A stretch of DNA of 64,000 bases from Phycisphaeraceae bacterium (GCA_029260715.1 JAJDCS010000036.1:1-64000), one strand, 5' to 3'. Shown: positions 44,688-53,727, numbered from the stretch's first letter. Translations and numbers: made by a program. Notes: generated by a model from the letters alone, not told the origin.

Positions 44688-44759
44688 CGTCGACCCACCA
44701 CCACCGCCTGTGAAGGATTCCCCCCACGTCTCTCGTCGCTTGCTTGCTAGAATAATGGC

Positions 44760-46037
44760 ATGATGCCCGAAGCCCCCGAGGATATTAACGCTTACTGCCA
44801 CCAACTGGCCGACCGCGCCAAAGCCGCTGGCCGGAGCCTCGCCGTCACCTCCGGCCACAAGAGAACCGCCGCGCTACAAGCCGTGGCACGGGCCATCACA
44901 GAACGCGCCGAGAACATCCAACAAGAAAACGCACTGGACCTCGAAGCCGGAGAACAGGCCGGCTTGAGCGCCGCACTACTCGATCGGCTCAAGCTCGACA
45001 CCAAGCGCATCGAGGCCATGGCCCAGTCCGTGCGACAGATCGCCGCCCAGCCCGATCCCATCGGGCAAGTCATCGACGGCTACGTCCGCCCGAACGGGCT
45101 GCGCATTGAGAAGCAGCGTGTGCCTATCGGCGCGGTGTTGATTATTTTCGAGAGCCGCCCCAATGTCACCTCAGACGCGGCGGCGCTGTGCATCAAAAGC
45201 GGCAACGCGGTCATCCTGCGCGGGGGCAAGGAGGCGATCCACTCCAACACCGCGATCGCGGCCTGCGTCCGAGACGGACTCGAACAAGTCTCGCTCGACC
45301 CCGACACCGTCCAACTGGTACAGACCACCGACCGTGAAGCGGTCAGCCAACTGCTGAAGATGGAGGGCAAGATAGACCTAGCCATCCCGCGCGGCGGCGA
45401 GTCGCTGATCCGGGCGGTGGTCGAGCAGGCTCATATCCCCGTCATCAAACACTACACCGGCAACTGCCACGTCTACGTTGACGCCGCCGCCGACGACAAG
45501 ATGGCCCTGGACATCTGCATCAACGCCAAGACCCAGCGCCCCGGTGTGTGCAACGCCGCCGAGACGATCCTCTTCCACAAAGACGCCGCCCAGCGCGGGC
45601 TGCTCAAGCGCGTCTGCGAAGCACTCGCCGCCCAACAAGTCGAAATCCGCGGCGACGAACGCACACGCGAGCAGTTCCCCGCCGCCAAGCCCGCGACGCA
45701 AGAGGACTGGGGCGCTGAGTACCTCGACAAAATCGTCGCCATCGGCGTGGTCGATTCACTGGACAAAGCCGTCGAACACATCAACCGCTACGGATCCAAG
45801 CACACCGACGCGATCGTCACAACGCGCGTCGACGCCGCCGAACGCTTCGTCGAAGGCATCGACTCGGCCAACGTCATGGTCAACTGCTCAACACGCTTCA
45901 GCGACGGCGGGCAGTATGGGCTTGGCGCCGAGATTGGCATCAGCACCGACAAGCTGCACGCGCGCGGGCCTATGGGCGCAGCCGACCTGACGACCTACAA
46001 ATGGGTCGTGCGCGGTAGCGGGCAGATCAGGCAGTAG
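44760..46037 (+). CDS. proA: Glutamate-5-semialdehyde dehydrogenase
   Basis: Reduces gamma-glutamyl phosphate to glutamate semialdehyde in proline synthesis. 425 residues: VPIGAVLIIFESRPNVTSDA, NAVILRGGKEAIHSN, and the catalytic cysteine in NAKTQRPGVCNAAETIL. The C-terminus is GISTDKLHARGPMGAADLTT. The start may be either Met of the MM pair. It precedes a repeat-rich gap. Proline is also a compatible solute, but no link to the ect operon is visible. Confidence 0.96.
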   Translation: MMPEAPEDINAYCHQLADRAKAAGRSLAVTSGHKRTAALQAVARAITERAENIQQENALDLEAGEQAGLSAALLDRLKLDTKRIEAMAQSVRQIAAQPDPIGQVIDGYVRPNGLRIEKQRVPIGAVLIIFESRPNVTSDAAALCIKSGNAVILRGGKEAIHSNTAIAACVRDGLEQVSLDPDTVQLVQTTDREAVSQLLKMEGKIDLAIPRGGESLIRAVVEQAHIPVIKHYTGNCHVYVDAAADDKMALDICINAKTQRPGVCNAAETILFHKDAAQRGLLKRVCEALAAQQVEIRGDERTREQFPAAKPATQEDWGAEYLDKIVAIGVVDSLDKAVEHINRYGSKHTDAIVTTRVDAAERFVEGIDSANVMVNCSTRFSDGGQYGLGAEIGISTDKLHARGPMGAADLTTYKWVVRGSGQIRQ

Positions 46038-46049
46038 ACCAAACTTTGT

Positions 46050-46122
46050 GTAGAGTGTGCTTCAGCACACCGCGCAACGTGAGGCACGACATTTCGAAAC
46101 GGTGTGCTGAAGTACACCCTAT
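46050..46122. repeat. Inverted pair of GTAG-foot palindromes (TGTGCTTCAGCACA family)
   Basis: Left unit 46050-46071 is GTAG then AGTGTGCTTCAGCACACC; right unit 46101-46122 is its inverse with CTAT instead of CTAC. Each unit is itself a palindrome. A near-identical single copy starts at 47549. This head-to-head layout is that of a BIME. Confidence 0.7.
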
Positions 46123-46134
46123 CCGGCTAAGATT

Positions 46135-46225
46135 GGGTGCCACACCTTGTCCCGAAGGGCAAGGTGTGCGGGATCAACAATTGGCGTGAAACACACTTTG
46201 CCCTTCGGGACAAGGTGTGGCACCC
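46135..46225. repeat. Inverted pair of palindromes with GGGTGCCACA foot
   Basis: Units 46135-46168 and 46192-46225 are inverse copies, each holding the hairpin CACACCTTG / CAAGGTGTG around CCCGAAGGG. The outer foot is GGGTGCCACA, not GTAG, so this is a second repeat class. A related foot (TGTGGCACCC) ends the palindrome at 52272-52305. The pair may end proA transcription. Confidence 0.7.
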
Positions 46226-46341
46226 GGCAGATTACATAGCTTTTTTTATTGACAAATTTTACTGTAAATTTAATATAACTAAAAGAGTATAGTCAGACAC
46301 GCTAGCAAGTAACCTAATGCTCCTATTTTAAGGAGTGTGAC

Positions 46342-46953
46342 ATGAGAAACTCCGCTACTGCGATAATTATAGTCACGATTTTAAGCACTCTGCCGGCACA
46401 CGCAGGATTTCTTGTTATGACATTTGACGGCGGCACACCGGCTCAGCAGCCAAATAACATAGGATTTCTTGACTATACTGAGAGTGGAATCGTGGCTACA
46501 GCAATCGATTCTAGCCGTGATGGGTTTGTACACTTCGACAAAGCAGATTTTGGTCTTGACGGAGACCCCGACAGCGAGATGGCGTTACATACAATTCAAC
46601 ACGACGCTTCGTTTGTTCGTTTTGAGCTCGTTAGTGGCGACCCATTTAATCCGATAAGTGTTGATCTTGAGAATGTGACAGATGGTCCGTTAAATGTGAT
46701 TTTCACCAACTCAAATGGTGTACCCAGCGACTTCACTGTTAACTCTCTGGGCACTGTGTCGCTTGATACACGCGACCCGAATTGGATGAATATCGATTGG
46801 TTCGACATTATTCTCCCAGTTGATGCAGATCAATGGGTTTCGATTGATAATGTGACAGTTACGCCCGAACCGTCGATAGGTTTCTTGTTAAGCGATGGGG
46901 CTCTAGGGCTACTAACTCATCAACGTAAAATGTATTTTTATCCTGCCTATTAG
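46342..46953 (+). CDS. Secreted protein with degenerate PEP-CTERM-type C-terminus
   Basis: 203 residues. Signal peptide RNSATAIIIVTILSTLPAHA, then a beta-rich domain (FVRFELVSGDPFNPISVDLE, WVSIDNVTVTPEP), as in carbohydrate-binding-like surface proteins. The C-terminus reads TPEPSIGFLLSDGALGLLT then HQRK, which matches the PEP-hydrophobic-basic sorting tail cut by exosortase, though the hydrophobic part carries SDG. AAGGAG lies at a proper distance. The gene is clearly AT-richer than its neighbours and sits between two repeat clusters. Confidence 0.75.
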   Translation: MRNSATAIIIVTILSTLPAHAGFLVMTFDGGTPAQQPNNIGFLDYTESGIVATAIDSSRDGFVHFDKADFGLDGDPDSEMALHTIQHDASFVRFELVSGDPFNPISVDLENVTDGPLNVIFTNSNGVPSDFTVNSLGTVSLDTRDPNWMNIDWFDIILPVDADQWVSIDNVTVTPEPSIGFLLSDGALGLLTHQRKMYFYPAY

Positions 46954-46957
46954 CCCC

Positions 46958-47026
46958 GCAGGGCAGGTCATTGACCTGCTACCGATCGCCAGCAATCCCA
47001 CAAGGCGAGTCAATGACCCGCCCTAC
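46958..47026. repeat. Inverted pair of GTAG-foot palindromes (GGCAGGTCATTGACCTGCC family)
   Basis: Left unit 46958-46983 starts GCAGGGCAGGTCATTGACCT; right unit 47004-47026 is its inverse ending in CTAC. The same palindrome as at 8597. CTACAAAACT follows here and again after the unit ending at 52423. Confidence 0.7.
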
Positions 47027-47159
47027 AAAACTGAAATGTAAATTTTGCCGTTGTTGGTGGAGGTTGCATGGGGAATGTTGGCTAATCCAAGCAGCGTCTA
47101 CTTTACTGTGTTAGCGGGCTAATATCTCAAAATTCTGAATAAAATACAACAGGTGATCT

Positions 47160-47552
47160 ATGGCGAAACATCGAGATGCTTGGGGGCAGACACTTAGGGC
47201 ATACTGCACATACGACTTTATCAAAAAACATATCTATGAAGGTGATGAAGAACTTGCTAAAAAATATGCTGAAATTAAGACGCAGGGTCGGAACAGAGTA
47301 AACACAAGTACAATAATCACCCTTGACTACAAATATGCTAATCAGCTTATGATGGAGGTTCGCGATCACTATAAAGAAGATGACTATCAGCGTGGGGTTA
47401 TATATACCACCGTTGCTCCCTACTGCATGTATGAACGTTGTTGGTCTGATAAAAGATCTAAGCTGATTGGACTACGTAAATTTAAATACAAAGTCAAGCT
47501 TGAAGATGGAAACTATAAGATATTCCATTTCGATGGTTTGGCAGTTTCGTAG
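47160..47552 (+). CDS. Hypothetical AT-rich protein
   Basis: 130 residues with no recognised family: MAKHRDAWGQTLRAYCTYDF, Lys/Tyr-rich, with three Cys (two in CMYERC). AGGTGATCT precedes the ATG. Base composition is far more AT-rich than the surrounding core genes, which suggests acquisition from elsewhere. The TAG stop is part of the GTAG foot of the following repeat. Confidence 0.6.
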   Translation: MAKHRDAWGQTLRAYCTYDFIKKHIYEGDEELAKKYAEIKTQGRNRVNTSTIITLDYKYANQLMMEVRDHYKEDDYQRGVIYTTVAPYCMYERCWSDKRSKLIGLRKFKYKVKLEDGNYKIFHFDGLAVS

Positions 47553-47570
47553 GGTGTGCTTCAGCACACC
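47549..47570. repeat. GTAG-foot palindrome overlapping a stop codon
   Basis: GTAG followed by GGTGTGCTTCAGCACACC. One substitution separates it from the unit at 46050. The TAG of the foot is the stop codon of the 130-residue ORF. Confidence 0.7.
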
Positions 47571-47580
47571 ACGATTTACC

Positions 47581-48789
47581 TCACGCCCCCACCGCCACCG
47601 CGTGCTTGTGGCAGACCTGCCCTAGTGCGTCGCATGCGTATTGCACTTCCTGCACCGTCAAGAACGGCCCAAAAGAAAACCGTGTCATGCCTCCCAGCGC
47701 GTGTGTGCCGAATGTCTTGTGGGCGAGCGGAGCGCAGTGGATGCCCGAGCGTGTGAGGATGCCGTACTCGCGCTCCAGCAGGTCCGACAACGCTTGCGGG
47801 TCGTTGAACCCCTCAACACGCACGGAAAACACGCCGCAGCGGTCCTTCACCCCCTGTGGTCCGTAGTACGTCAGCCCCGGCATCTGCCCGGTGTCGGATA
47901 GCCCCGCGATCATGGCCCGGATCAGCGATTGCTCGTGTCGCCACAATTTCTGGACCGTTTGGTCGAGTATCCACGCCACGGCTTCGGACAAGCCGACGAT
48001 GCCGATGGCGTTGTGGCTGCCCGGCTCGAACCGGTCGGGCATGAAGGTAGGCTGGGTGTCGCTATCGCTTGCTGAGCCCGTGCCGCCTTCGCGGTAAGTT
48101 TGCATGCGTTTCTCAACACCCGGTCGGATGTACAGCCCACCGGTGCCAAGCGGGCCAAGCAACCCTTTATGACCCGGGAAGGCGAGCAGGTCGATGCAGT
48201 CGGCTTGCACGTCGATGGGCACGTGGCCCACGGTCTGCGCGGCGTCGACCAAGAGGGGTATATCGTGCTGTCGCGCGATTCGGCCTATCTCTGCGATGGG
48301 TTGCAACGTGCCTGTGACGTTCGACCCATGTACCACCGCGATGAGCTTCGTGCGCGGTGTAATCGTCTTAGCAATGTCGTCGGGGTCGACCAACCCGGTG
48401 CGCGGGTCGCACGGCACGCGCGTCTGCTCCAGGCCGATCTGGTCAATCAGCGCGTTGAGCGGGCGCAGCACGGAGTTGTGATCGAGCCAAGTGGTGATGA
48501 CATGATCGCCGGGCTGGACCAGCCCGCGGATGGCCATGTTCAGCGCGTCGGTCGTGTTGAGCGTGAAAACGACGTGCTCGGGATTTTCGCCGTGGATCAG
48601 TGTGTTGATCCGTTCCCGGCACTGGTGCAGCAGCTGTCCCGCTTCTTGGGCCTGTGCGTAGGCGCCGCGACCGGGGCTAGCGCCGACCTGCGTCGCAAAG
48701 CGGGACATGGCCCCGATCACGGCAGGCGGCTTGGGAAAGCTCGTCGCCGCGTTGTCCATATAGAGCTGTTGGGGGGTAGTCGCTGCCAT
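47581..48789 (-). CDS. Class-V aminotransferase, cysteine desulfurase family
   Basis: 402 residues: YMDNAATSFPKPPAVIGAMS (the N-terminal motif of this family), LLVDAAQTVGHVPIDVQ for the PLP ring Asp, the Schiff-base lysine in LLAFPGHKGLLGPLG, and the Cys loop GILTRSGIHCAPLAH that carries a persulfide cysteine in desulfurases. Full length, unlike the sufS remnant at 2040. Partners of an SUF or ISC system are not adjacent, so its sulfur acceptor is unclear. Confidence 0.88.
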   Translation of the reverse strand: MAATTPQQLYMDNAATSFPKPPAVIGAMSRFATQVGASPGRGAYAQAQEAGQLLHQCRERINTLIHGENPEHVVFTLNTTDALNMAIRGLVQPGDHVITTWLDHNSVLRPLNALIDQIGLEQTRVPCDPRTGLVDPDDIAKTITPRTKLIAVVHGSNVTGTLQPIAEIGRIARQHDIPLLVDAAQTVGHVPIDVQADCIDLLAFPGHKGLLGPLGTGGLYIRPGVEKRMQTYREGGTGSASDSDTQPTFMPDRFEPGSHNAIGIVGLSEAVAWILDQTVQKLWRHEQSLIRAMIAGLSDTGQMPGLTYYGPQGVKDRCGVFSVRVEGFNDPQALSDLLEREYGILTRSGIHCAPLAHKTFGTHALGGMTRFSFGPFLTVQEVQYACDALGQVCHKHAVAVGA

Positions 48790-49073
48790 CTTACTGACCG
48801 ATGAACCCTCGGGTTACGTCTCATCAAAGATGGGCCTGCCGGCGGACAGCCCCATCTTTTTCTCATTGTAGCGTGCGCGGACGATCTATCAGCCCCGCGC
48901 GAACCACCCGCCAAACCGCGGCAACAAGACTAAATTCAAAAAGAATATCTGGCTGTTTGTTGCTGTGAAACAATGACTTATCGACGAGCCCCGGCGGCTT
49001 CTCTTGGGCAGGCACGGCTTTGGGTATATAATGATTTACAAGCGAGGGCCTCAAAACAAGGAGTTCAAAGACC

Positions 49074-49613
49074 ATGAATCGCACCGTATCAGGCCAACTC
49101 TTCGTGGTGGCTTTGTTAACGGGGGTATTCGCCGCAGCGCCGCCAGCCGCGGCTGAAGAGCCGATGATACCCGAGCCGGCGCCGGAATTAGCTAGGCTTC
49201 GCCAACTGGCGGGCACCTGGGAAGGCACCGTCACCCACGGCGACGAGGGCGAAGCCGAGCCGGCCAAAGCCGTCTACCGCGTCACGTCCGCAGGCAGCGC
49301 GATCATCGAAACCCTGTTCGCCGACACCGAACACGAGATGGTCACCGTGTACCACATGGACGCCGGGCAAGTGGTGATGACCCATTACTGCGCCATCGGC
49401 AATCAGCCGAAGATGGGCGAGCAGGCGTCCAACGACGGCGACGCCATGTCGTTTGAGTTCATCGGCGGGTCGAACATGAACTCGGAAGACGACCCCCACA
49501 TGCACGCGATGACGATCAAGTTCCTTGGCAACGACCACATCCAGGCTAACTGGACGATGTACGCCGACGGCCAACCCGGCCACACGGCCCACATCGACCT
49601 GCACAGAAAATGA
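49074..49613 (+). CDS. Exported DUF1579-like protein
   Basis: 179 residues. Signal peptide with an AAPPAAAEE cleavage region. The mature chain (LARLRQLAGTWEGTVTHGDE, GSAIIETLF, MVTVYHMDAGQVVMTHYCAI, HIQANWTMYADG) is a small beta-barrel of the type found in DUF1579 proteins. No catalytic residues assigned. AAGGAG lies 11 bases before the ATG. Followed by a small zinc-ribbon gene. Confidence 0.75.
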   Translation: MNRTVSGQLFVVALLTGVFAAAPPAAAEEPMIPEPAPELARLRQLAGTWEGTVTHGDEGEAEPAKAVYRVTSAGSAIIETLFADTEHEMVTVYHMDAGQVVMTHYCAIGNQPKMGEQASNDGDAMSFEFIGGSNMNSEDDPHMHAMTIKFLGNDHIQANWTMYADGQPGHTAHIDLHRK

Positions 49614-49647
49614 CGCGAGCCTATCTCAACTGCTACCGGAGGGGACG

Positions 49648-49836
49648 GTGACAATCCGACTGCGATTCGGCAAGTGCGAAGTCTGCGGCCAAACCCCCAG
49701 GCAGTTGATCGATATCGAAAGCGGCCAACGCCTGTGCCGTGAGTGCCTCAAAGAATTGAAGGGCGAACTGAGCGACGAGGCGCCACAAGCGGACGACGAC
49801 AGCGATACACCCACCGCTAAGCCCGAAGAAAACTGA
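49648..49836 (+). CDS. Small zinc-ribbon protein
   Basis: 62 residues from a GTG (49648) preceded by GGAGG. The chain has CEVCG and CREC knuckles (CxxC...CxxC), then an acidic tail (DDDSDTPTAKPEEN). A free-standing treble-clef or ribbon domain, perhaps an adaptor; function unknown. 34 bases after the DUF1579-like gene. Confidence 0.65.
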   Translation: MTIRLRFGKCEVCGQTPRQLIDIESGQRLCRECLKELKGELSDEAPQADDDSDTPTAKPEEN

Positions 49837-49927
49837 TAGGCCCCCGGCGGCCTTTGGCAGCGATTCGCGGGCAAACCCGACCCCGGTATTGATTGACACT
49901 TCTCTTGACCCGTCGTAGCGTGAGGGC

Positions 49928-50944
49928 ATGGTGTGCTTACAGCGATTTGGCGTCCTCTTGTGTGTCACGAGCTTGGTCGGTTGCGCTTCGGTAGCGACGC
50001 CGGGTGTTGCGATTAACACGCCCGTATCGCTGGCGGGCGGGGGCGCGTCGTCTTCCATGGACGCATCAAACGCCCGCTCCGCGAAAACCGGGGGTGACGC
50101 CGCCGCGATCGTCTACCTCGACGGTCAGCCGGTCTGGTGGAGCGACCTGCGCCTGGGCATGGCCGAGGCCAGCGGCGGGGTCGTGCTGGCGGAACTGGTG
50201 CTAGACCGGCTGATCGACCAGCGTCTCACCGAACACGGGTTGACGGTCGGCGACGAGCAGATCACCGCAGAGAGCCGGGTGTTGTCCGACTCGCTCGACG
50301 ACGCCGACCCGGACCGCGCCCAGCGGTTGCTAAGCGAGTTGCGCCAGCGGCAGGGCCTCGGGGTCAACCGGTTCAAGCGGCTGCTGGCACGCAACGCGGG
50401 GCTGCGGCTGTTGGTGCAAGACCAAGTTCAAGTCTCTGATGCCGCCCTGGACCAGGCGTACCAACTCGAATACGGCCCGCGCTACGAGGCGAGGCTGATC
50501 GTCACGGAATCGCTCCAAGAGGCCGGCCGTCTGGTGCACCGGGCGAGCGAGGGCGAATCATTCTCCGATCTGGCTGTTCAACACAGCGTCGACGCCAGCC
50601 GCGCCCAAGGCGGGTTGATCAGCCCTGTCAGCCCAGCCGACCCGACATACCCCAAGTCAATCCGCACAGCCCTGGCCGGGTTGAAACCGGGGCAGGTAGC
50701 CGACCCGATCGCCCTGGAGCGGGGGTTCGCGGTGGTGCGCCTGGAGCGCGTCATCACACCCAAGTCCCCCCCGCCGTTCGACGCGGTTAAGCCCGTGCTC
50801 GGCCGACGGGTGCGACGGCAGGTGGAGCAGGTCTACATGCAACAGCTTGCCAGGACGCTGATGGCCGAAGCCGACGTGGTCGTGCTCGACCCCGTGCTCA
50901 ATAGCAGTTGGGACCGCCACCGCAAACAGCTATCACCGCGATAG
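49928..50944 (+). CDS. Peptidyl-prolyl isomerase lipoprotein (parvulin, PrsA/SurA-like)
   Basis: 338 residues. Lipobox SLVGC puts the lipid Cys at 19. A helical SurA-like N-domain (~85-165: LAELVLDRLIDQRLTEHGLT) precedes a parvulin domain (~175-275: YEARLIVTESLQEAGRLVHR, FSDLAVQHSVDASRAQGGLI, GLKPGQVADPI). A closing helix follows. It would assist folding of exported proteins at the outer or inner membrane. Confidence 0.85.
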   Translation: MVCLQRFGVLLCVTSLVGCASVATPGVAINTPVSLAGGGASSSMDASNARSAKTGGDAAAIVYLDGQPVWWSDLRLGMAEASGGVVLAELVLDRLIDQRLTEHGLTVGDEQITAESRVLSDSLDDADPDRAQRLLSELRQRQGLGVNRFKRLLARNAGLRLLVQDQVQVSDAALDQAYQLEYGPRYEARLIVTESLQEAGRLVHRASEGESFSDLAVQHSVDASRAQGGLISPVSPADPTYPKSIRTALAGLKPGQVADPIALERGFAVVRLERVITPKSPPPFDAVKPVLGRRVRRQVEQVYMQQLARTLMAEADVVVLDPVLNSSWDRHRKQLSPR

Positions 50945-51032
50945 AATACCAAGCATTACGGTCGCCCCGGCTATTCGTGGTCTTAGTCGCCCGCGAGAGC
51001 CGATGGTAGCGGTATCACAAACCAGGTGGTCA

Positions 51033-52238
51033 ATGAAAATTGAAGTCGCAAACCGGATACACCGGCTGCCGCCCTACATCTTGGGCAAACTCAAGCAGCT
51101 GATCTACGAGCGTCGCCGCGACGGCGCGGACGTGATCGACATGAACATGGGCAACCCGTCGGACCCCCCGCCAGACGCGGTGGTGGACAAGCTGCGCGAA
51201 GCGGCCCAAGACCCGCGTAACAGCCGATACTCCGTCTCAGCGGGCGTCTACAACCTGCGCCGCGACCTGGCGCTCAAGTACAAACGCAAATGGGGCGTCG
51301 AGCTAGACCCGGCCACCGAGGTGATCGCCACGATCGGCTCGAAGGAAGGGTTTAGCCACATGTGCCTAGCCCTGCTACAGCCCGGCGACACGGCCGTGGT
51401 GGGCAACCCCGCGTTTCAGATCCATACCTACGCGGTGATCCTGGCCGGGGCGAGCACGACGGCGGTGCCCCTGGGCAACGACGAGGCTTTCCTGCGTCGC
51501 ATCGAAGAGAAGCTTGAGCACATGACGCCCAAGCCCAAGATGATCATCCTCAACTACCCGCACAACCCCACGGCTATGACCGTCGAGCCGCGGTTCTTCG
51601 AGCAGGTCGTGGCTATGGCGGACAAGCACCAGGTGATGATCATCCACGACTTCGCGTATGGCGAGACCTGTTTCAACGGGTACAAGGCGCCAAGCTACCT
51701 CCAAGCCGCGGGGGCCAAAGAGTTCGGCGTGGAGTTCACGACGCTTAGCAAGCCTTACAACATGGCTGGGTGGCGCATCGGGTTCTGCGCGGGCAACTCG
51801 GAGATGATCAAAGCACTGGCCACCATCAAAGGGTACTACGACTACGGCATTTTCCAGGCGATCCAGATCGCCGCGATCATCGCCATGCGCGAGGGCGACA
51901 AGCACATCGACCGGCAAGCACAGGTCTACCAGCAGCGTCGCGACATCCTCGTGGCGGGCTTGCGCAAGCTGGGGTGGGAGGCGGACGCGCCGCATGCGTC
52001 GATGTTCGTTTGGGCCAAGATCAGCGATGAACACCTCGCCCGGTACAACGGCAGCTCCGTCGACCTGTGCATGGCGATGGTAGACCAAGCGGAGGTAGCC
52101 ATGACGCCGGGTGCGGCGTTCGGCGACCTGGGCGAAGGGTGCGTACGGTTGGCGCTGGTGGAGAATGAGCACCGCATTAAGCAGGCGCTGCGCCAGCTCA
52201 CGCGCGTGCTGAATAAGCCTTCGGCGACAGTGATATAG
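51033..52238 (+). CDS. Class-I/II aminotransferase, AlaC-like
   Basis: 401 residues from MKIEVANRIHRLPP; AGGTGG precedes this ATG, so it is preferred over the one 30 bases upstream. Fold-type-I PLP enzyme: VIDMNMGNPSDPPPDAVVD, ILNYPHNPTAMT, and the Schiff-base motif FTTLSKPYNMAGWRIGF. Close to AlaC-type glutamate-pyruvate or aspartate aminotransferases. The substrate cannot be decided from the sequence. Confidence 0.88.
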   Translation: MKIEVANRIHRLPPYILGKLKQLIYERRRDGADVIDMNMGNPSDPPPDAVVDKLREAAQDPRNSRYSVSAGVYNLRRDLALKYKRKWGVELDPATEVIATIGSKEGFSHMCLALLQPGDTAVVGNPAFQIHTYAVILAGASTTAVPLGNDEAFLRRIEEKLEHMTPKPKMIILNYPHNPTAMTVEPRFFEQVVAMADKHQVMIIHDFAYGETCFNGYKAPSYLQAAGAKEFGVEFTTLSKPYNMAGWRIGFCAGNSEMIKALATIKGYYDYGIFQAIQIAAIIAMREGDKHIDRQAQVYQQRRDILVAGLRKLGWEADAPHASMFVWAKISDEHLARYNGSSVDLCMAMVDQAEVAMTPGAAFGDLGEGCVRLALVENEHRIKQALRQLTRVLNKPSATVI

Positions 52239-52271
52239 GAAGTGGGGATAAGAACGGTGTGTGGTGGAAAA

Positions 52272-52305
52272 CACACAGCACGCTGCGCGGTGCTGTGTGG
52301 CACCC
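52272..52305. repeat. Palindrome with TGTGGCACCC foot
   Basis: CACACAGCAC / GTGCTGTGTG stem followed by GCACCC. The foot matches the outer foot of the pair at 46135-46225, with a different stem. Confidence 0.6.
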
Positions 52306-52336
52306 GGCTCCGACGACACGATGGCTGCCTAGCGGG

Positions 52337-52423
52337 GTAGGGTCCGCGATTCGCGGACCGCGATCGCCGCATTGACGTTCCGTCCTCCTAATAGCCGCCG
52401 GGGCCGGGCGGACCCGGACCTAC
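52337..52423. repeat. Inverted pair of GTAG-foot palindromes with different stems
   Basis: Unit 52337-52359 is GTAG plus GGTCCGCGATTCGCGGACC. Unit 52401-52423 ends in CTAC after GGGCCGGGCGGACCCGGAC. The two face each other across 41 bases. The second is nearly identical to 53706-53727. Confidence 0.65.
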
Positions 52424-52513
52424 AAAACTTTTGCCACGGTGCTAGGGCATTCTTCAAGTCGTTCGGCAACCGAACAAAAACATATCGCGTTGTAATGAGA
52501 ATAGAATAGTCTC

Positions 52514-53269
52514 ATGGCAGGCCCGTTTTCATCTGTTTTCCTGACCGCGCAATGGCGTGATCTGGCCATGATTAACTTTGAGGTCAATCCGGCTGTGCTC
52601 AAGCCGCTTGTGCCGCGGGGCACGGAATTGGATGACTGGCACGGCCAGACGTTGGTGAGCCTCGTGGCATTTCTGTTTCTGAATACACGGGTGTTGGGCG
52701 TGGCTGTTCCGTTGCACCGTGATTTCGAAGAGGTGAACCTGCGTTTCTACGTGCGGCGGAAGACACACGAGGGGTGGCGGCGTGGGGTTGTTTTCGTCAA
52801 GGAGATCGTGCCGCGACGGGCTATCGCGTGGGTGGCGAGGGTGTTTTTCGGTGAGCCCTATGTGGCGTTGCCGATGGACCACCTGGTCGAGTCGCCCCCG
52901 GGTGACAACGAAGCAACGCGGCGGGTAGCCTACACTTGGCGAAGCAAAAGCGACGACTTTCGCCTGCGGATGACGGTGCATGGTCAGTCACGCCCCACCG
53001 AGCCGAACAGCGAAGAGGCTTTCATTACCGAGCATTACTGGGGGTACACGGGCCGCCGCGACAAAGCGACTCTCGAATACCGTGTTGAGCACCCGCTGTG
53101 GCGGACATGGGCGGCGACACAGGCCACACTCGACGGCGATGTCGCGGGCCTGTACGGCGACCGCTTCGCCGAGTCGCTGCGGTCAAAGCCTGTCTCGGCG
53201 TTCCTGGCCGACGGGTCGGAGGTCTCGGTGTCCAGGCCGGTTCGGCTGGACGGTGAAGTAAAGCGATGA
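52514..53269 (+). CDS. DUF2071 (YqjF-like) family protein
   Basis: 251 residues: FLTAQWRDLAMINFEVNPAV, LKPLVPRGTELDDW, LVSLVAFLFLNTRVLGV and VNLRFYVRRKTHEGWRRGV. This is the DUF2071 pattern (acetoacetate-decarboxylase-like beta-cone fold). Function in the family is not established. The stop overlaps the following DCC-family gene (ATGA), an arrangement suggesting a joint role. Confidence 0.88.
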   Translation: MAGPFSSVFLTAQWRDLAMINFEVNPAVLKPLVPRGTELDDWHGQTLVSLVAFLFLNTRVLGVAVPLHRDFEEVNLRFYVRRKTHEGWRRGVVFVKEIVPRRAIAWVARVFFGEPYVALPMDHLVESPPGDNEATRRVAYTWRSKSDDFRLRMTVHGQSRPTEPNSEEAFITEHYWGYTGRRDKATLEYRVEHPLWRTWAATQATLDGDVAGLYGDRFAESLRSKPVSAFLADGSEVSVSRPVRLDGEVKR

Positions 53270-53697
53270 AGGACACGACGTCAACCCGTGGCTGGCTGCT
53301 TTACGACGGTTCCTGTGGGTTCTGCCGGCGGTGGGTGCCCTTTTGGGAAAAGACCTTGCGTAAACGCGGGTTTGCGATTGACTTGCTCCAAAGCGACTGG
53401 GTGCGACGAGAGTTGAACGCAGCCGATGACCAGTTGCTGCAAGACCTTCGGCTGGTGCTGGCCGACGGTCAGCAGGTGCTTGGGGCCGACGCCTACCGCT
53501 ACCTGATGCGGCGTATCTGGTGGGCGTTTCCAATCTACTTACTAGCATCGGCGCCGCTGTTCGACCGTATCTTTGATCGGGGCTACAGAACATTCGCTGA
53601 TAACCGTTACCGGATTTCACAACGATGTGGGCTTGAGGGTGCGCCGGATGCCGCTGGCGGATCGCCCGCTAGTGGTTCGGTAAGACAAAAGGATTGA
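53266..53697 (+). CDS. DCC-family thiol-disulfide oxidoreductase (DUF393)
   Basis: 143 residues with YDGSCGFCRRWVPF (Cys17 and Cys20), the hallmark of the DUF393/DCC family: a thioredoxin-like fold with an N-terminal CxxC. ATGA overlap with DUF2071. A hydrophobic segment WWAFPIYLLASAPLF may be membrane-associated. Confidence 0.88.
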   Translation: MKDTTSTRGWLLYDGSCGFCRRWVPFWEKTLRKRGFAIDLLQSDWVRRELNAADDQLLQDLRLVLADGQQVLGADAYRYLMRRIWWAFPIYLLASAPLFDRIFDRGYRTFADNRYRISQRCGLEGAPDAAGGSPASGSVRQKD

Positions 53698-53705
53698 GTT
53701 GCGGT

Positions 53706-53727
53706 GTCCGGGCGGGCCCGGACCTAC
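53706..53727. repeat. GTAG-foot palindrome, GTCCGGG family
   Basis: GTCCGGGC / GCCCGGAC followed by CTAC. Nearly the same as the unit at 52401. It lies just after the DCC gene, between two genes on the same strand. Confidence 0.65.

Noticed and set aside
46050-47570. CRISPR array
   Set aside because: Repeats are palindromic, in inverted pairs, unequal in spacing and of several families; no cas genes.
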